NCBI RefSeq assembly: GCF_004339675.1 | Contig: NZ_SLVM01000001.1 | Coordinates: 62,001 to 126,000 of the forward strand | Length of the DNA: 64,000 nt | Source: Rhodovulum steppense | Lineage (GTDB): Bacteria > Pseudomonadota > Alphaproteobacteria > Rhodobacterales > Rhodobacteraceae | Direction of reading: 5' to 3' | Part shown: piece after piece, positions 17,630 through 28,352 of the stretch | Layout of the letters: each line of letters starts with the position of its first letter | How positions within the stretch are numbered: the stretch's first letter is position 1 | Program-made: the position numbers and the translations under genes | Notes under the pieces: generated by a model | The model's database searches: none | What the model saw: the letters and a program-made list of their open reading frames with translations, nothing else | What the model was told of the DNA's origin: nothing

Positions 17630-18162
17630 CACTTGGCCCCTTTCCGTTTCTGGGCATTCTCGGCGGCGCGGCGCAGGGCGTTCAGCGCGGCGCGCCCGGG
17701 CGGGCCGAACATGTCGGCCACGCTTTCGGCAATCGGATCGTCCACATCGTCCAGCGCATTGCGCAGACAGACCACCGCCTCGGTATCGCCGGTCACGATC
17801 AGATCGCGCGAGAAGAACAGCGCGTCGCCATCCTGCTCGGTATCCATCAGCGTCAGCAGGTCAAGGAACTTGCCCGAGATCCGCGCGGCATGCGGCGGCG
17901 GGTTCCTGCGGCCGACGGCACGGAAATCCAGCGCCTCGGGGTCGGGGCGCAGATACAGCATGAACGGGATGTCCACCGGGTCGATCAGGAAATAGGCATG
18001 CCGGTGCGGACCCAGACGGTCGAACATGTCGGGGTTCTGCACCGCGATCCGGTGCACGATCCGCTTGAGGATGGGGTTCAACAGGAAAAGCGGCAGCGGC
18101 GGCGCGAAAGGAAAGCCGCCGGGGCCGCCACCAAGGCGCGAGGACTGGGGTTCGGATGTCAT
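17629..18162 (-). CDS. ubiT: Ubiquinone biosynthesis accessory factor UbiT (SCP2 domain)
   Basis: A 177-residue protein with an SCP2 sterol/lipid-binding domain (about residues 40-150), first gene of the ubiTUV operon. UbiT is the anaerobic counterpart of UbiJ and is thought to carry the lipid-tailed quinone intermediates. The proline-rich N-terminus FPFAPPLPLFLLNPILKRI resembles other UbiT proteins. It ends in a one-base overlap with ubiU. An FNR-type box lies 36 bases before its start. Confidence 0.9.
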   Translation of the reverse strand: MTSEPQSSRLGGGPGGFPFAPPLPLFLLNPILKRIVHRIAVQNPDMFDRLGPHRHAYFLIDPVDIPFMLYLRPDPEALDFRAVGRRNPPPHAARISGKFLDLLTLMDTEQDGDALFFSRDLIVTGDTEAVVCLRNALDDVDDPIAESVADMFGPPGRAALNALRRAAENAQKRKGAK

Positions 18163-18197
18163 GGCGTGGTCGTTACAGGAGTGTTCGGGCGAAGGAC

Positions 18198-18211
18198 TTG
18201 ACCTACGTCAA
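18198..18211 (-). promoter_or_regulatory. FNR/FnrL-type box upstream of ubiTUV
   Basis: TTGAC-CTAC-GTCAA is a perfect dyad matching the FnrL/Dnr consensus TTGA(T/C)-N4-(A/G)TCAA. It is 36 bases upstream of the ubiT start, a position compatible with activation at low oxygen and with the known need for UbiTUV only when oxygen is absent. Confidence 0.8.
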
Positions 18212-18320
18212 ACCCCCCGGGCTGTCCGCGCCACGAATTGTCACAGGCGCGGCATGACACCCGGAAACAGCCCGTTTCCCGTCCCGCGCGCCCCGATCAC
18301 ATCGCCGCGAGGCGTCGGGT

Positions 18321-18767
18321 TCAGCGATCGAAGGGCAGATCGAAGAGCGGGCGGCAGGCCATCTGGCCATGCAGCGGCAGGAAGTTCCGCCCCGGCCGGG
18401 TCACGCCCATCGTCAGGCTGTCGGGCAGCGCTTCGGCGGCAGCCCGCAGATCCGCATCGGGCGAAACGGTGAAGACAGCGCTGGTCCGCCCGGGGCGCGT
18501 GGCGCTGGGGCCGCGCGGAGCGGCAAGATAGATCCGCCGGTTGGCGGGCACGCGCAGTTCGTCCCGCGCAAATTCGGACGCCGCGCACCACAGATCCGCC
18601 CCGGAATCGCCCGCCTGGGTGAACACCTCGAACTGTCCGGGGATCGCAGGGTCGGGGACCACGAGGTTGCCGCGGAAGGTGCGGATCGCGCCGGGGGCGT
18701 CATTGGGGCCGACGGGGACGCAGGCGGTCAGGGCAAGGACGGTGCAGAGCGTCAGGGCAAGGCGCAT
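18321..18767 (-). CDS. Putative lipoprotein of unknown function
   Basis: A 148-residue protein with a lipoprotein signal peptide (MRLALTLCTVLALTAC; lipobox LTAC with Cys16). The mature part contains LWCAASEFARDELRVPANRRIYLAAPRGP and a further cysteine near the end (GQMACRPLFD), so a disulfide is possible. I do not recognise the family, although small Rhodobacterales lipoproteins of this design exist. The frame is open to 18956, but the signal peptide fixes the start at 18767. Confidence 0.7.
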   Translation of the reverse strand: MRLALTLCTVLALTACVPVGPNDAPGAIRTFRGNLVVPDPAIPGQFEVFTQAGDSGADLWCAASEFARDELRVPANRRIYLAAPRGPSATRPGRTSAVFTVSPDADLRAAAEALPDSLTMGVTRPGRNFLPLHGQMACRPLFDLPFDR

Positions 18768-18865
18768 GGGCGGTCTCCGGGGCGCGCGGCCGGGGCCTGT
18801 GTGGCGAGGATAGTCCGCACAGGTCGATCCGGCAAGGATCGGCCCGGCGCAAGCGTGCCAAGGGC

Positions 18866-18938
18866 CGTAGGGTGGGTGAAACCCACCGATGGCCGGTCGG
18901 GGTGGGGTGTGCGGTGGTGGGTTGGTGCAGACCCTACG
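18866..18938. repeat. REP-like palindromic element with CGTAGGGT ends
   Basis: The ends CGTAGGGT (18866-18873) and ACCCTACG (18931-18938) are perfect 8-bp inverted repeats 73 bases apart. Inside, GGTGGGT-GAA-ACCCACC (18871-18887) forms a second hairpin and GGTGGTGGGTT repeats the G-rich motif. Elements beginning GTAGGGTGGGT are a common intergenic repeat in many bacteria. It abuts the 3' end of the PIN-like gene. Confidence 0.65.
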
Positions 18939-18952
18939 CCTATTATCGGCAA

Positions 18953-19537
18953 TCAAATCACAGCAAGCGCTTCCTCAGGCGTAACCGCCATTAGACCAAG
19001 GGCTCGCAGGCTTTGCCCATTTGTCTGAAAGTCCCTTGTATTCATGGAGATGAAGAGATCGCGGTTTTCTTCTATGTGGCAATAAGCAGAGTGAACGTCA
19101 CACCAAGCATTCCGGAACCTTGCGAACTCTGGACCGGCGAAATCGTCGCCGCTCGGCTCGCCGTTCTTGGCGGACCATTCTTCAACGAAGAACTGAAGGT
19201 TGGGAAACATGATGTGCCATAGTTCTTCGGTGAGGCGTTCGTAAACCTCTTGATCTACCCAATAAAACCGATCCCAGAAAGTTAATCCCCACACACCCGG
19301 TGTCGGCAGGCGCGGCAAGTCTTCCCAGCCGAGCTTTTCCAATCGGCCCTCAAACAGATCATACGATCCAGGGAAGCCGCGAGTGCCTCGCATATTCTCC
19401 GATGCAGAAGTCTGCAACAAGGCAGTTTGTACCTGCCCTGCCCTATGGAGAGTAACCAATTCCTCCAAATGCCGACCCTGCACTTCGCCGTTTTCAACCG
19501 CGAGAACGCAATTCCAATCGAGAGTGAGTTTCTTCAA
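18953..19537 (-). CDS. PIN-like protein, probably acquired
   Basis: A 194-residue protein I cannot place in a named family. It starts KKLTLDWNCVLAVENG, resembling the first strand and aspartate of PIN nucleases. Its C-terminal half has DVHSAYCHIEENRDLFISM followed by NTRDFQ, resembling the PIN D-x-x-h-A and T-x-D-x-x-F motifs. A PIN-like ribonuclease is plausible but unproven, and no antitoxin gene is next to it. Base composition is clearly lower in GC than the neighbours. The only in-frame start is TTG at 19535-19537, 19 bases after the rpoD stop on the same strand, so it may be read through from rpoD. A REP-like element follows its stop. Confidence 0.6.
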   Translation of the reverse strand: MKKLTLDWNCVLAVENGEVQGRHLEELVTLHRAGQVQTALLQTSASENMRGTRGFPGSYDLFEGRLEKLGWEDLPRLPTPGVWGLTFWDRFYWVDQEVYERLTEELWHIMFPNLQFFVEEWSAKNGEPSGDDFAGPEFARFRNAWCDVHSAYCHIEENRDLFISMNTRDFQTNGQSLRALGLMAVTPEEALAVI

Positions 19538-19556
19538 CGCGCCAGCCGTTCAGCCA

Positions 19557-21551
<1,995 letters not shown>

Positions 21552-21604
21552 GGAGTGCTCCTTGCGGGGGAGGCTGATTCGTTCGGGCCGTTGAACCCGA
21601 CTCA

Positions 21605-23635
21605 TTAGCGCGAATCATCGGGAAGGCCACCCGATTCCCCTGATGTTGCTGACGTTTCCCGGTCAACTGCGCCCCGAATGCGTCGCTTTCCCCGGCTGTA
21701 GTCGATTCGGTCCAGCAATTCGGCAAAGGCATCCTTCTCGTCGCGGCTGATCCGGGCGCCGTTCGGGCCGATCTCGTAATCGGTGCGGTCCTCGCTCTGC
21801 CTGCGTCCCGCGCGGTTGCGCGCCTCGGCCGCCTGGCCCAGGCGCCAGGTCAACCCCTCGTCGGCCAGACCCTGAAGATCGTGCATCGCTTCCTCGATCT
21901 CCCGTTCCGCGCCCCGTGTCGCCGACAGCTTGGCCAGTTCCTCGGCCAGGCACAGCGCCGCCTTGGCGGCATCTCCGGGGTCGCGGATCGGCGGGGCTAT
22001 GCGGACATGGCCGAGGGCGAACAGCTTTTCAAGGGGCTCGCGGCCGACACGGGCCTCGATCGCGGCGCGAAAGGCGGCGGGGGCGGCGCGGGGCGCGGCA
22101 TGGGCCTCGGCCACCAGCGCGGCCAGAAGCCCCGCATGCTCGGCCGCACCACACTCCAGCCGTTCCAGTTCGCTCTCGAATTCGGGGATCAGCGCGGGAT
22201 GCGCGATCAGCGTCGCCAGGATCACCGCCTCGCGCAGGTCTTCCTCGAACCGCGCGGGGGCCGCGACCAGCGCGGATCCGCGGGTGCTGGAGCGCGGCGC
22301 GGCGGGGGCCGGGCGGCCCTTCCATTCGCCCTTGCGGGCGGGACCGCGGGCGGGGCGGAACAGTTCCCAGCGCAGGCGGTTGATCTCCTCGCCGTAATGG
22401 CGCCGCAGCGAGGGGTCCTTGATCCGCGACAGCGCCTGCCGCAGGTCACGGTCCAGCGCGGCGCGGCGCTCGGGGCTGTCAAAGGACTTGCCCTCGGTCT
22501 CGCGCTCCCACAACAATTGCACCATCGGGCGCGCCGCCTCGATCAACCTGCCCATGGCCCCCGCCCCGCCGCTGCGGATCACGTCATCGGGATCCTTGCC
22601 CGGCGGCATCAGGGCAAAGCGCAGCGCATGGCCCGCCTCCAGCAGCGGCAGCGCCAGGTCGATCAGGCGGCGCGCCGCACCGATCCCCGCCTTGTCGCCA
22701 TCGAGTGCGATCACCGGCTCGGGATGGATGCGCCAGAGCAGGCGCAATTGCGCCTCGGTGATCGCGGTGCCCAGCGGCGCGACCGCCGCGCCGAACCCCG
22801 CCTCGACCAGCGCGATCACGTCCATGTAGCCCTCGGCCACGATCAGCGTCTGGCCCTTGCCCGCCGCCTCGCGCGCGGGGCCGTGATTGTAGAGGTTCAG
22901 CCCCTTGTCGAACAGGTCGGTCTGCGGCGAGTTCAGGTATTTCGCGCTGTCCGCCGGGTCCATCGCGCGCCCGCCGAAGGCAATCGCGCGTCCGCGCGCG
23001 TCGCGGATCGGGAACAGGATGCGGTTGCGGAACACGTCATAGGGCGTGCCGCCGCGGTCGGACGGACGGGCAAGCCCCGCCCCCAGGATCAGGTCCTCGG
23101 CCACGCCCCGGCTGCGCAGATGCTCCCACAGCCCCTGCCAGCCCGGCGGGGCAAAGCCGATCTCCCAACGGTCGCACGCCGCCTCGCCCAGCCCGCGCCG
23201 GTCGAGATAGGCCCGCGCCTCGGCCGCCGCCCCGCTGCGCAACTGCATCCGGTAATGGCGCAGCGCCTGCTCCATCACCTCGGCCAGTTGCGTGCGCCGG
23301 TCGGCCTTTTGCTGCGCCTGCGGATCGCGGGCAGGCATCTGCATCCCCGCCTCGCGCGCGAGGATCTCCACCGCCTCCATGAAGCCGACATTCTCGGTCG
23401 CCTGCACGAAGGACAGCGCGTCGCCCTTCGCATGGCAACCGAAGCAGTAATAGAATCCCTTGCGGTCATCGACGTGGAAGCTGGCCGTCTTTTCCTGGTG
23501 GAACGGGCACGGCGCCCACAGGTCGCCCTTGCCCTGGTTCGACTTGCGCTGGTCCCACATGACCTTGCGGCCCACGACCCCGGCCAGCGAGACACGGCTA
23601 CGCAATTCGTCGAGGAATCCGGGGGGCAGGCTCAT
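21605..23635 (-). CDS. dnaG: DNA primase DnaG
   Basis: A 676-residue primase. The N-terminal zinc domain reads [15 protein letters not shown] followed by [12 protein letters not shown] (CHC2 ligands). The TOPRIM core has [13 protein letters not shown] and ALDGDKAG. The C-terminal third is the DnaB-interaction region and is arginine/alanine-rich. It makes RNA primers for replication and is the first gene of the dnaG-rpoD operon. The start at 23633-23635 ([17 protein letters not shown]) matches the family although the frame is open to 23968. Confidence 0.96.
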   Translation of the reverse strand: MSLPPGFLDELRSRVSLAGVVGRKVMWDQRKSNQGKGDLWAPCPFHQEKTASFHVDDRKGFYYCFGCHAKGDALSFVQATENVGFMEAVEILAREAGMQMPARDPQAQQKADRRTQLAEVMEQALRHYRMQLRSGAAAEARAYLDRRGLGEAACDRWEIGFAPPGWQGLWEHLRSRGVAEDLILGAGLARPSDRGGTPYDVFRNRILFPIRDARGRAIAFGGRAMDPADSAKYLNSPQTDLFDKGLNLYNHGPAREAAGKGQTLIVAEGYMDVIALVEAGFGAAVAPLGTAITEAQLRLLWRIHPEPVIALDGDKAGIGAARRLIDLALPLLEAGHALRFALMPPGKDPDDVIRSGGAGAMGRLIEAARPMVQLLWERETEGKSFDSPERRAALDRDLRQALSRIKDPSLRRHYGEEINRLRWELFRPARGPARKGEWKGRPAPAAPRSSTRGSALVAAPARFEEDLREAVILATLIAHPALIPEFESELERLECGAAEHAGLLAALVAEAHAAPRAAPAAFRAAIEARVGREPLEKLFALGHVRIAPPIRDPGDAAKAALCLAEELAKLSATRGAEREIEEAMHDLQGLADEGLTWRLGQAAEARNRAGRRQSEDRTDYEIGPNGARISRDEKDAFAELLDRIDYSRGKRRIRGAVDRETSATSGESGGLPDDSR

Positions 23636-24096
23636 GCCCGACAATATCGGGTGCGCGCCGGGTCCTGTCCAGTCGCCGCGCGCCCGGAACGGGCGCGCCG
23701 GGCCCAACGCCTTGCGCGGCCCGCAAGGGCGGCGCAAGGGGGCGGGAGCGCCCGGCCATGGTCCGCATCGGATCCCCCGCCAGGGCAGCGGGGCCGAATC
23801 GGCTCGTCCGGTCGTCGGGATACGGACCCGGCCGACATGTCCGGAACCGTAATCCCCCGTGCAGGGCCATGGCACGTCGCCCCGGACGGGCAACGAAACC
23901 CGCACCGCAGCAAGGATCGTTTCCCGAATTCCGATACCGCCCCCCGAGCGCCGCGACTTCGCACGCAATCCGCCGGAAATTAAGGTAAACTCAACGGTTT
24001 TCGCCCCAATTTCGCCGCAACTCTCGGGCTTGCTACGCGGGCGCGATTTCCGTGCCGCGACTGGCCCGCCGGACCCAGAGACCGAGGACGATTAGG
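23636..24096. other. Divergent promoter region of dnaG-rpoD and the Tad-like genes (461 bases)
   Basis: No gene is supported here: the open frames are Arg/Pro-rich with no coding bias. GC-rich palindromic stretches such as GCGCGCCCGGAACGGGCGCGCC lie near 23680-23702 close to the dnaG start. The only AT-rich patch is around 23978-23995 (GGAAATTAAGGTAAACTC), the likeliest core promoter for the downstream plus-strand genes. I see no perfect CtrA or FNR box. Confidence 0.5.
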
Positions 24097-25902
24097 ATGT
24101 CGATTGCCCCGAAGAGCCGCTTTTTCCCGACGCGCACAGGACGGCGTGAGGCCATGACCGGGTTCCGGCGGGACGAGGCCGGGGGGCTGATCATCTTCTC
24201 GCTGTTCATCCTCGTTGCGATGATGCTGACGGCGGGCCTTGCCATCGACTTCATGCGCTACGAACAGACGCGCACACGGCTTCAGAACACGATGGACCGG
24301 GCGGTGCTCGCCGCCGCCAGCCTCAGCCAGACCCAGGATGCCGAGGCGGTCGTGCGCGACTATTTCGAAAAGGCGGGCCTTGCGGACTATCTGGGCCCCA
24401 TCAAGGTCGAGGAGGATCTGTCCTCGGGCACCGCCGCCTATCGCAAGGTGCGCGTGTCCGCCGGTGCGACCCTGCGACCGATCTTCCTGTCCTTCGTCGG
24501 CATGAACGAGATGCCGGTCATCACCAGCAGCACGGCCGAGGAAGGCATCAGCGATCTCGAGATCTCGATGGTGCTGGACGTCTCCGGCTCGATGGGCTGG
24601 GCCGCGGCCTCGGGCAATTCGCGCATCCATGACCTGAAAGAGGCGGCCAAGGATTTCGCCTACCACATGCAATGCAACCCGAATGCCAGCCGCGGATCGG
24701 GCAAGCCCTGCGAGGTCGAGCATGGCAAGGTCTCGATCTCGATCGTCCCCTATTCCGAACAGGTCAATGCCGGTCCGCATCTGCTGTCGCTGTTCAACGT
24801 CACTGACGAGCACGCCTCCTCTCATTGCGTGGACTTCTCGGCGGACGACTATACCCGCGTCGGCCTCGGCGATTACGTCTCCGACCCGTTCTCGGGGCTG
24901 CCGCCCGCGCCCCAGGACGTGCTCGCGCGCACCGGCCATTTCGATCCCTGGCTGGCCTATAACCGCACGCCCGACAGCTGGTCCTGCAATATCCAGAGCG
25001 AACGCTGGATCACGCCGCTGATCGACAGCCATACCGACGCCTATGATGCGATCGACACGCTGGTGGCCCAGGGCAACACCTCGATCGACGTGGGCATGAA
25101 ATGGGGGGCGGCGCTGGTCGATCCCGGGATCCGCTCGGTCGTGGACAGCCTGACCTCGACGCCCGTCGCGACCGGCTCCAGCGAGATGCTGGTCGATCCG
25201 GCCCTGCGCGGGCGACCCTACAATTACGCCCAGAGCTACAATGCCAAGGCCATCATCCTGATGACCGACGGCGTGAACACCGCCCAGCACTATCTCAAGA
25301 ACCAGTATCGCGACGGGCCGTCGGTGGTCTGGCATTACGACAAGGCCGATGGCACGCCGGGCGATCCTGTCTATTCGGTCTACAATGCCAGCCGAAACCA
25401 GTATCGCTGGGTCAACAAGAACAGCAGCGATTTCAAGTCCGGCTGGTTCGACAGCGTCTATATCGGCGAGCCGGAACAGTCCTGCAGCAACCAGACCGTC
25501 ACCTATTACGATCCCTGGTGGAGGCTGCGGACGCGCACCGAATGGGTCTGCACCGAGACCGGGCCGCCGAACGGCACGCCGCGTCAGCTTACCTATCCGG
25601 AGGTCTGGTCGACCTTCACCACCAGATGGTTCAGCCGCTTCAACTGGCTCGAGAACCCGGTGCTGTCCCATGGCACGGTCGTCAAGGACGATCGGCTGAT
25701 GGATATCTGCAACGCCGCCAAGCAGCGGGACATCCTCGTCTATACGATCGGCTTCGAGATCGAGGGCGACAGCGGCGAGGAGGAACTGCTGGGCAAATGC
25801 GCGACGACGATCAACCATTTCTTCCTGGCCGACGGGCTGAATCTGTCCGACACGTTCGGCGCCATCGCCTCCTCGCTGAACCAGCTGAGGCTGACCGAAT
25901 GA
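24097..25902 (+). CDS. TadG-like pilus assembly protein with vWA domain
   Basis: A 601-residue protein with a TadE/G N-terminal membrane segment (about residues 28-50, GLIIFSLFILVAMMLTAGLAI) and a von Willebrand factor A domain. The MIDAS motif is DVSGSMGW (D-x-S-x-S), with ILMTDGVNT supplying later metal ligands. The large insertions inside the vWA domain contain several cysteine pairs. It is expected in the periplasm or at the surface, working with Flp-type (Tad) pili in adhesion. The start at 24097 has GAGGACGATTAGG ahead of it. The stop overlaps the next gene as ATGA. Confidence 0.87.
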   Translation: MSIAPKSRFFPTRTGRREAMTGFRRDEAGGLIIFSLFILVAMMLTAGLAIDFMRYEQTRTRLQNTMDRAVLAAASLSQTQDAEAVVRDYFEKAGLADYLGPIKVEEDLSSGTAAYRKVRVSAGATLRPIFLSFVGMNEMPVITSSTAEEGISDLEISMVLDVSGSMGWAAASGNSRIHDLKEAAKDFAYHMQCNPNASRGSGKPCEVEHGKVSISIVPYSEQVNAGPHLLSLFNVTDEHASSHCVDFSADDYTRVGLGDYVSDPFSGLPPAPQDVLARTGHFDPWLAYNRTPDSWSCNIQSERWITPLIDSHTDAYDAIDTLVAQGNTSIDVGMKWGAALVDPGIRSVVDSLTSTPVATGSSEMLVDPALRGRPYNYAQSYNAKAIILMTDGVNTAQHYLKNQYRDGPSVVWHYDKADGTPGDPVYSVYNASRNQYRWVNKNSSDFKSGWFDSVYIGEPEQSCSNQTVTYYDPWWRLRTRTEWVCTETGPPNGTPRQLTYPEVWSTFTTRWFSRFNWLENPVLSHGTVVKDDRLMDICNAAKQRDILVYTIGFEIEGDSGEEELLGKCATTINHFFLADGLNLSDTFGAIASSLNQLRLTE

Positions 25903-26450
25903 GCCTGCGTCCCGGCCTCGCGACCCGGATCGCCCATGCCCTTCGCCGGGACGAGGGGACCGCCAGCATCGAGGTGGTCCTTGCCCTGCCGATCGTGATG
26001 GTCATGTTCCTGATGGGCCTCGAGGCGTCGATCCTGATGACCCGGCAGATGCTGCTGGAACACGCGCTCGACGTCTCGATGCGGGACATCCGGCTGGGCA
26101 AGCATCCCGGCCTCGATCACGACCGCTTCAAGGAAATCGTCTGCGGCCAGGCGCATCTCTTTCCCGACTGCCAGAACGTGGTCAGGATCGAACTGACCCC
26201 GGTGTCGAAAACCACCTGGGCCCTGCCGGACTCCGTGGCAACCTGCGTCGACCGGCGCGCACCGATCCAGCCCGTCACGAATTTCACGCAAGGTCCGCAG
26301 AACAGCCTGATGATGGTGCGCGCCTGCGTCGTCGTCGACCCGTTCTTCCCGGGGGTCGGCCTCGGGCTGCGGCTGCACAAGGCCTCGGGCGACGGCTATG
26401 CGCTGGTGGCCACCTCGGCCTTCGTCAACGAACCCGGCGCGGGGGTCTAG
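25899..26450 (+). CDS. TadE-like minor pilin / pilus assembly protein
   Basis: A 183-residue protein. After a short basic N-terminus, DEGTASIEVVLALPIVMVMFLMGLEA is the TadE signature, a Glu five residues into a single hydrophobic segment, as in pseudopilins cleaved by a prepilin peptidase. The rest is periplasmic with two cysteine pairs (CGQAHLFPDC, CVDRRA). The ATG overlaps the stop of the vWA gene, and the next gene starts 2 bases after its stop. Confidence 0.85.
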   Translation: MSLRPGLATRIAHALRRDEGTASIEVVLALPIVMVMFLMGLEASILMTRQMLLEHALDVSMRDIRLGKHPGLDHDRFKEIVCGQAHLFPDCQNVVRIELTPVSKTTWALPDSVATCVDRRAPIQPVTNFTQGPQNSLMMVRACVVVDPFFPGVGLGLRLHKASGDGYALVATSAFVNEPGAGV

Positions 26451-26452
26451 CG

Positions 26453-27040
26453 ATGCTGCGCGCGCCCCTCGCCCCGTTCCGCCGGTTCGCCCGCGACACC
26501 AGCGGCAACATGGTGATCGAGCTTCTGCTCATGCTGCCGCTGTTCCTGTGGGTTCTGCTCGGCATCGTCACCTATTTCTACGGCTTTCAGATGAAGACGA
26601 CCAGCCTCAAGGGCGCCTACACGATCTCGGACCTGTTGAGCCGGGAGATGGAAGGCCCGGTGACGCCCGCCTATGTCGCGGGGCTGGACCAGATGTTCAA
26701 CTTCATCACCAACACGCATGACGACCTGGGGCGCCTGCGCGTGACGCTGATCACCTGCACGCGGAATTGCGACGCCGGGGACACGGGCCGCGAACTCGAT
26801 ATCGACTGGTCCCACGGAACCAACGGCCTGCCCCAGATGACCAGGGCCGATCTGAACACGGTCTTCGAGGCCAGCATCCCCCTGCTGCCGGAGAACGAGC
26901 GGGCGATCCTGGTCGAGACCCAGGTGCTTTATGATCCGCCGGTCTCGCCGATCTGGTTCGGGGTCGGCAGGATGCAGATGGACAGCTTCGTGGTCACCCG
27001 GCCGCGCTTCGTGCCCAAACTGGAATGGGCGGGCAGCTAG
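26453..27040 (+). CDS. TadE/TadG family protein
   Basis: A 195-residue protein with one N-terminal membrane segment (DTSGNMVIELLLMLPLFLWVLLGIVTYFYG) carrying the TadE-type glutamate, and a periplasmic domain with CTRNC. It is the third gene of a tight plus-strand unit with the vWA-TadG and TadE-like genes. Together they look like minor-pilin/assembly genes of a Flp pilus. The main tad genes (flp, cpaA-F, tadBC) are not in the window. Confidence 0.83.
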   Translation: MLRAPLAPFRRFARDTSGNMVIELLLMLPLFLWVLLGIVTYFYGFQMKTTSLKGAYTISDLLSREMEGPVTPAYVAGLDQMFNFITNTHDDLGRLRVTLITCTRNCDAGDTGRELDIDWSHGTNGLPQMTRADLNTVFEASIPLLPENERAILVETQVLYDPPVSPIWFGVGRMQMDSFVVTRPRFVPKLEWAGS

Positions 27041-27215
27041 GCGCCGGTCGCCGGTTCGGGTCAGCCGGGGCCGAAGCCCCGCCCGGGCCGGTGCGGATTG
27101 CTCCGGGCGGGGGCGCGATCCCGGCTCCTGCGCCCGGCCTGCGCGGACGGGGCAGCCTCCCGGCATGCCGCAACCGGACAAGCGGCTTGCCGACCGGCCC
27201 CGCCCTCCCGCGCCG

Positions 27216-27710
27216 TCATTCCGCCCCGGCCTCCCGCGCGCGATCGCGCTCGACCAGCGCCGCGGCCAGGATGTCGGCCATCGCCCGCGCCTCGATCGCC
27301 GAGGTCACGCCGCCCACGCCGATCCGGCGCCCGATCCGCCACCAGACCCCCGGCACCCAGACAGGCGGCCGCCCCGCCGCCAGCAGGACGGTGAATCCGT
27401 TCGACGGCTTGAGCGCGAAGGCCCCCCGCTCGACGCGCGTGATCTCGTCCATCCGGGCCAGTTCCCGTCCGGTGCTGTCGAACAGGCCGTCGCGGGTCAG
27501 CCGCAGCGACCGCGCCGTGGCGCGGCGCATTGCCTCACCCAGCGCCAGAATCGCGCCCCCCAGCACGGCCAGGAACCCGCGCCAGAGCGCGTCGTCCGGG
27601 GGCCGGACCGACGCCACGGACAGCAGCAGCCCGGCCAGAATCACCATGACCCCGATCGCGAAGATGCGGCGCGGCGCGGATACACGCAAAACAGCGAGTT
27701 CGTCGCTCAT
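27216..27710 (-). CDS. Hypothetical membrane protein
   Basis: A 164-residue protein with two adjacent hydrophobic segments near the N-terminus (IFAIGVMVILAGLLLSVAS and GFLAVLGGAILALGEAM). A soluble C-terminal part of about 100 residues resembles a PH-like bacterial membrane-associated domain (LRLTRDGLFDSTGRELARMDEITRVERG, then WVPGVWWRIG). The fold is a guess; I do not recognise the family. The start at 27710 has AGGGG seven bases upstream. It diverges from the tandem-repeat protein gene. Confidence 0.65.
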   Translation of the reverse strand: MSDELAVLRVSAPRRIFAIGVMVILAGLLLSVASVRPPDDALWRGFLAVLGGAILALGEAMRRATARSLRLTRDGLFDSTGRELARMDEITRVERGAFALKPSNGFTVLLAAGRPPVWVPGVWWRIGRRIGVGGVTSAIEARAMADILAAALVERDRAREAGAE

Positions 27711-27961
27711 CGGCCCCTGTCGCCTCCCCTGCATGATCGCCGGGACCGTCTATACGGGGCCGCGGACCGGGCCAAGACCAAACCACGACTCGGATTCCGG
27801 CAGACAATCGCCTAGACTGCCCGCGTGGCGGGCGATCCGGGGGGCCGTCCGGCCGCAGAACCCGAGACGCGGCGAAAAGGCACCTTGCCCGCAGCGCATA
27901 ACAAGGCATCCTGATGCAGAAGCCAATTCGTTTTGGTGGACAGGATCAACGTAGGTGGACC

Positions 27962-28327
27962 ATGACTGACAAGATGCAAATGCCCTCGCAGCTCTCCGAC
28001 GACGCGACCCCGCTCTCGTCCAAGATGAACTGGCCGCTGCTGAGCGACCGCAAGTCGAATGTCGAGCTGTCGACGGCCGATCCGACCCCGTTCTCTTCGA
28101 AGATGAATTGGCCGCTGATCGGCGGGCGTGGCGAGGGCAATGTCGAGCTGATGACCGACAATCCCACCATCTTCTCCAGCAAGATGGGCTGGCCGCTGCT
28201 CAGCGACAAGGCGACCATGTTCGACACCCAGTTGAACACCGCCCAGGGCGGCGCCAGCACCAGCACGGGCGATGGCGGCTTCAGCAAGTTCCTGCGCGGC
28301 ATCATGACCGGCGAAGTGCAGAAGTAA
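27962..28327 (+). CDS. Small tandem-repeat protein with SSKM-[NG]-W-P-L motifs
   Basis: A 121-residue protein with no family I recognise. It has three copies of a 26-27 residue unit. The core SSKM-N/G-WPL-L/I begins at residues 19, 45 and 72, is preceded by T-x-L/F, and in the first two copies is followed by NVE-L. A Gly/Ser/Thr linker (about residues 93-103) leads to a basic amphipathic tail FSKFLRGIMTGEVQK. There is no signal peptide, membrane segment or cysteine. Codon choice is normal for this genome and the units differ at synonymous sites, so the repeats are kept as protein. The start at 27962 has AGGTGG upstream. It is a monocistronic unit with a strong terminator. Confidence 0.8.
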   Translation: MTDKMQMPSQLSDDATPLSSKMNWPLLSDRKSNVELSTADPTPFSSKMNWPLIGGRGEGNVELMTDNPTIFSSKMGWPLLSDKATMFDTQLNTAQGGASTSTGDGGFSKFLRGIMTGEVQK

Positions 28328-28352
28328 GCACGCGCCCCATGGCCGTTTTCCG

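Noticed and set aside
23636-23968. 110-residue N-terminal extension of DnaG
   Set aside because: The family start [17 protein letters not shown] is at 23635; the upstream frame is Arg/Pro-rich and unconserved in character.
26931-27954. Plus-strand frames of about 300 codons across 27 kb
   Set aside because: They overlap the opposite-strand membrane protein gene and the real repeat-protein start, and their Pro/Arg/Ser content is that of non-coding high-GC DNA.
27962-28327. CRISPR-like or plain DNA repeat interpretation of the three repeated units
   Set aside because: The units diverge at synonymous positions and stay in frame, so they are protein repeats and not CRISPR or satellite DNA.
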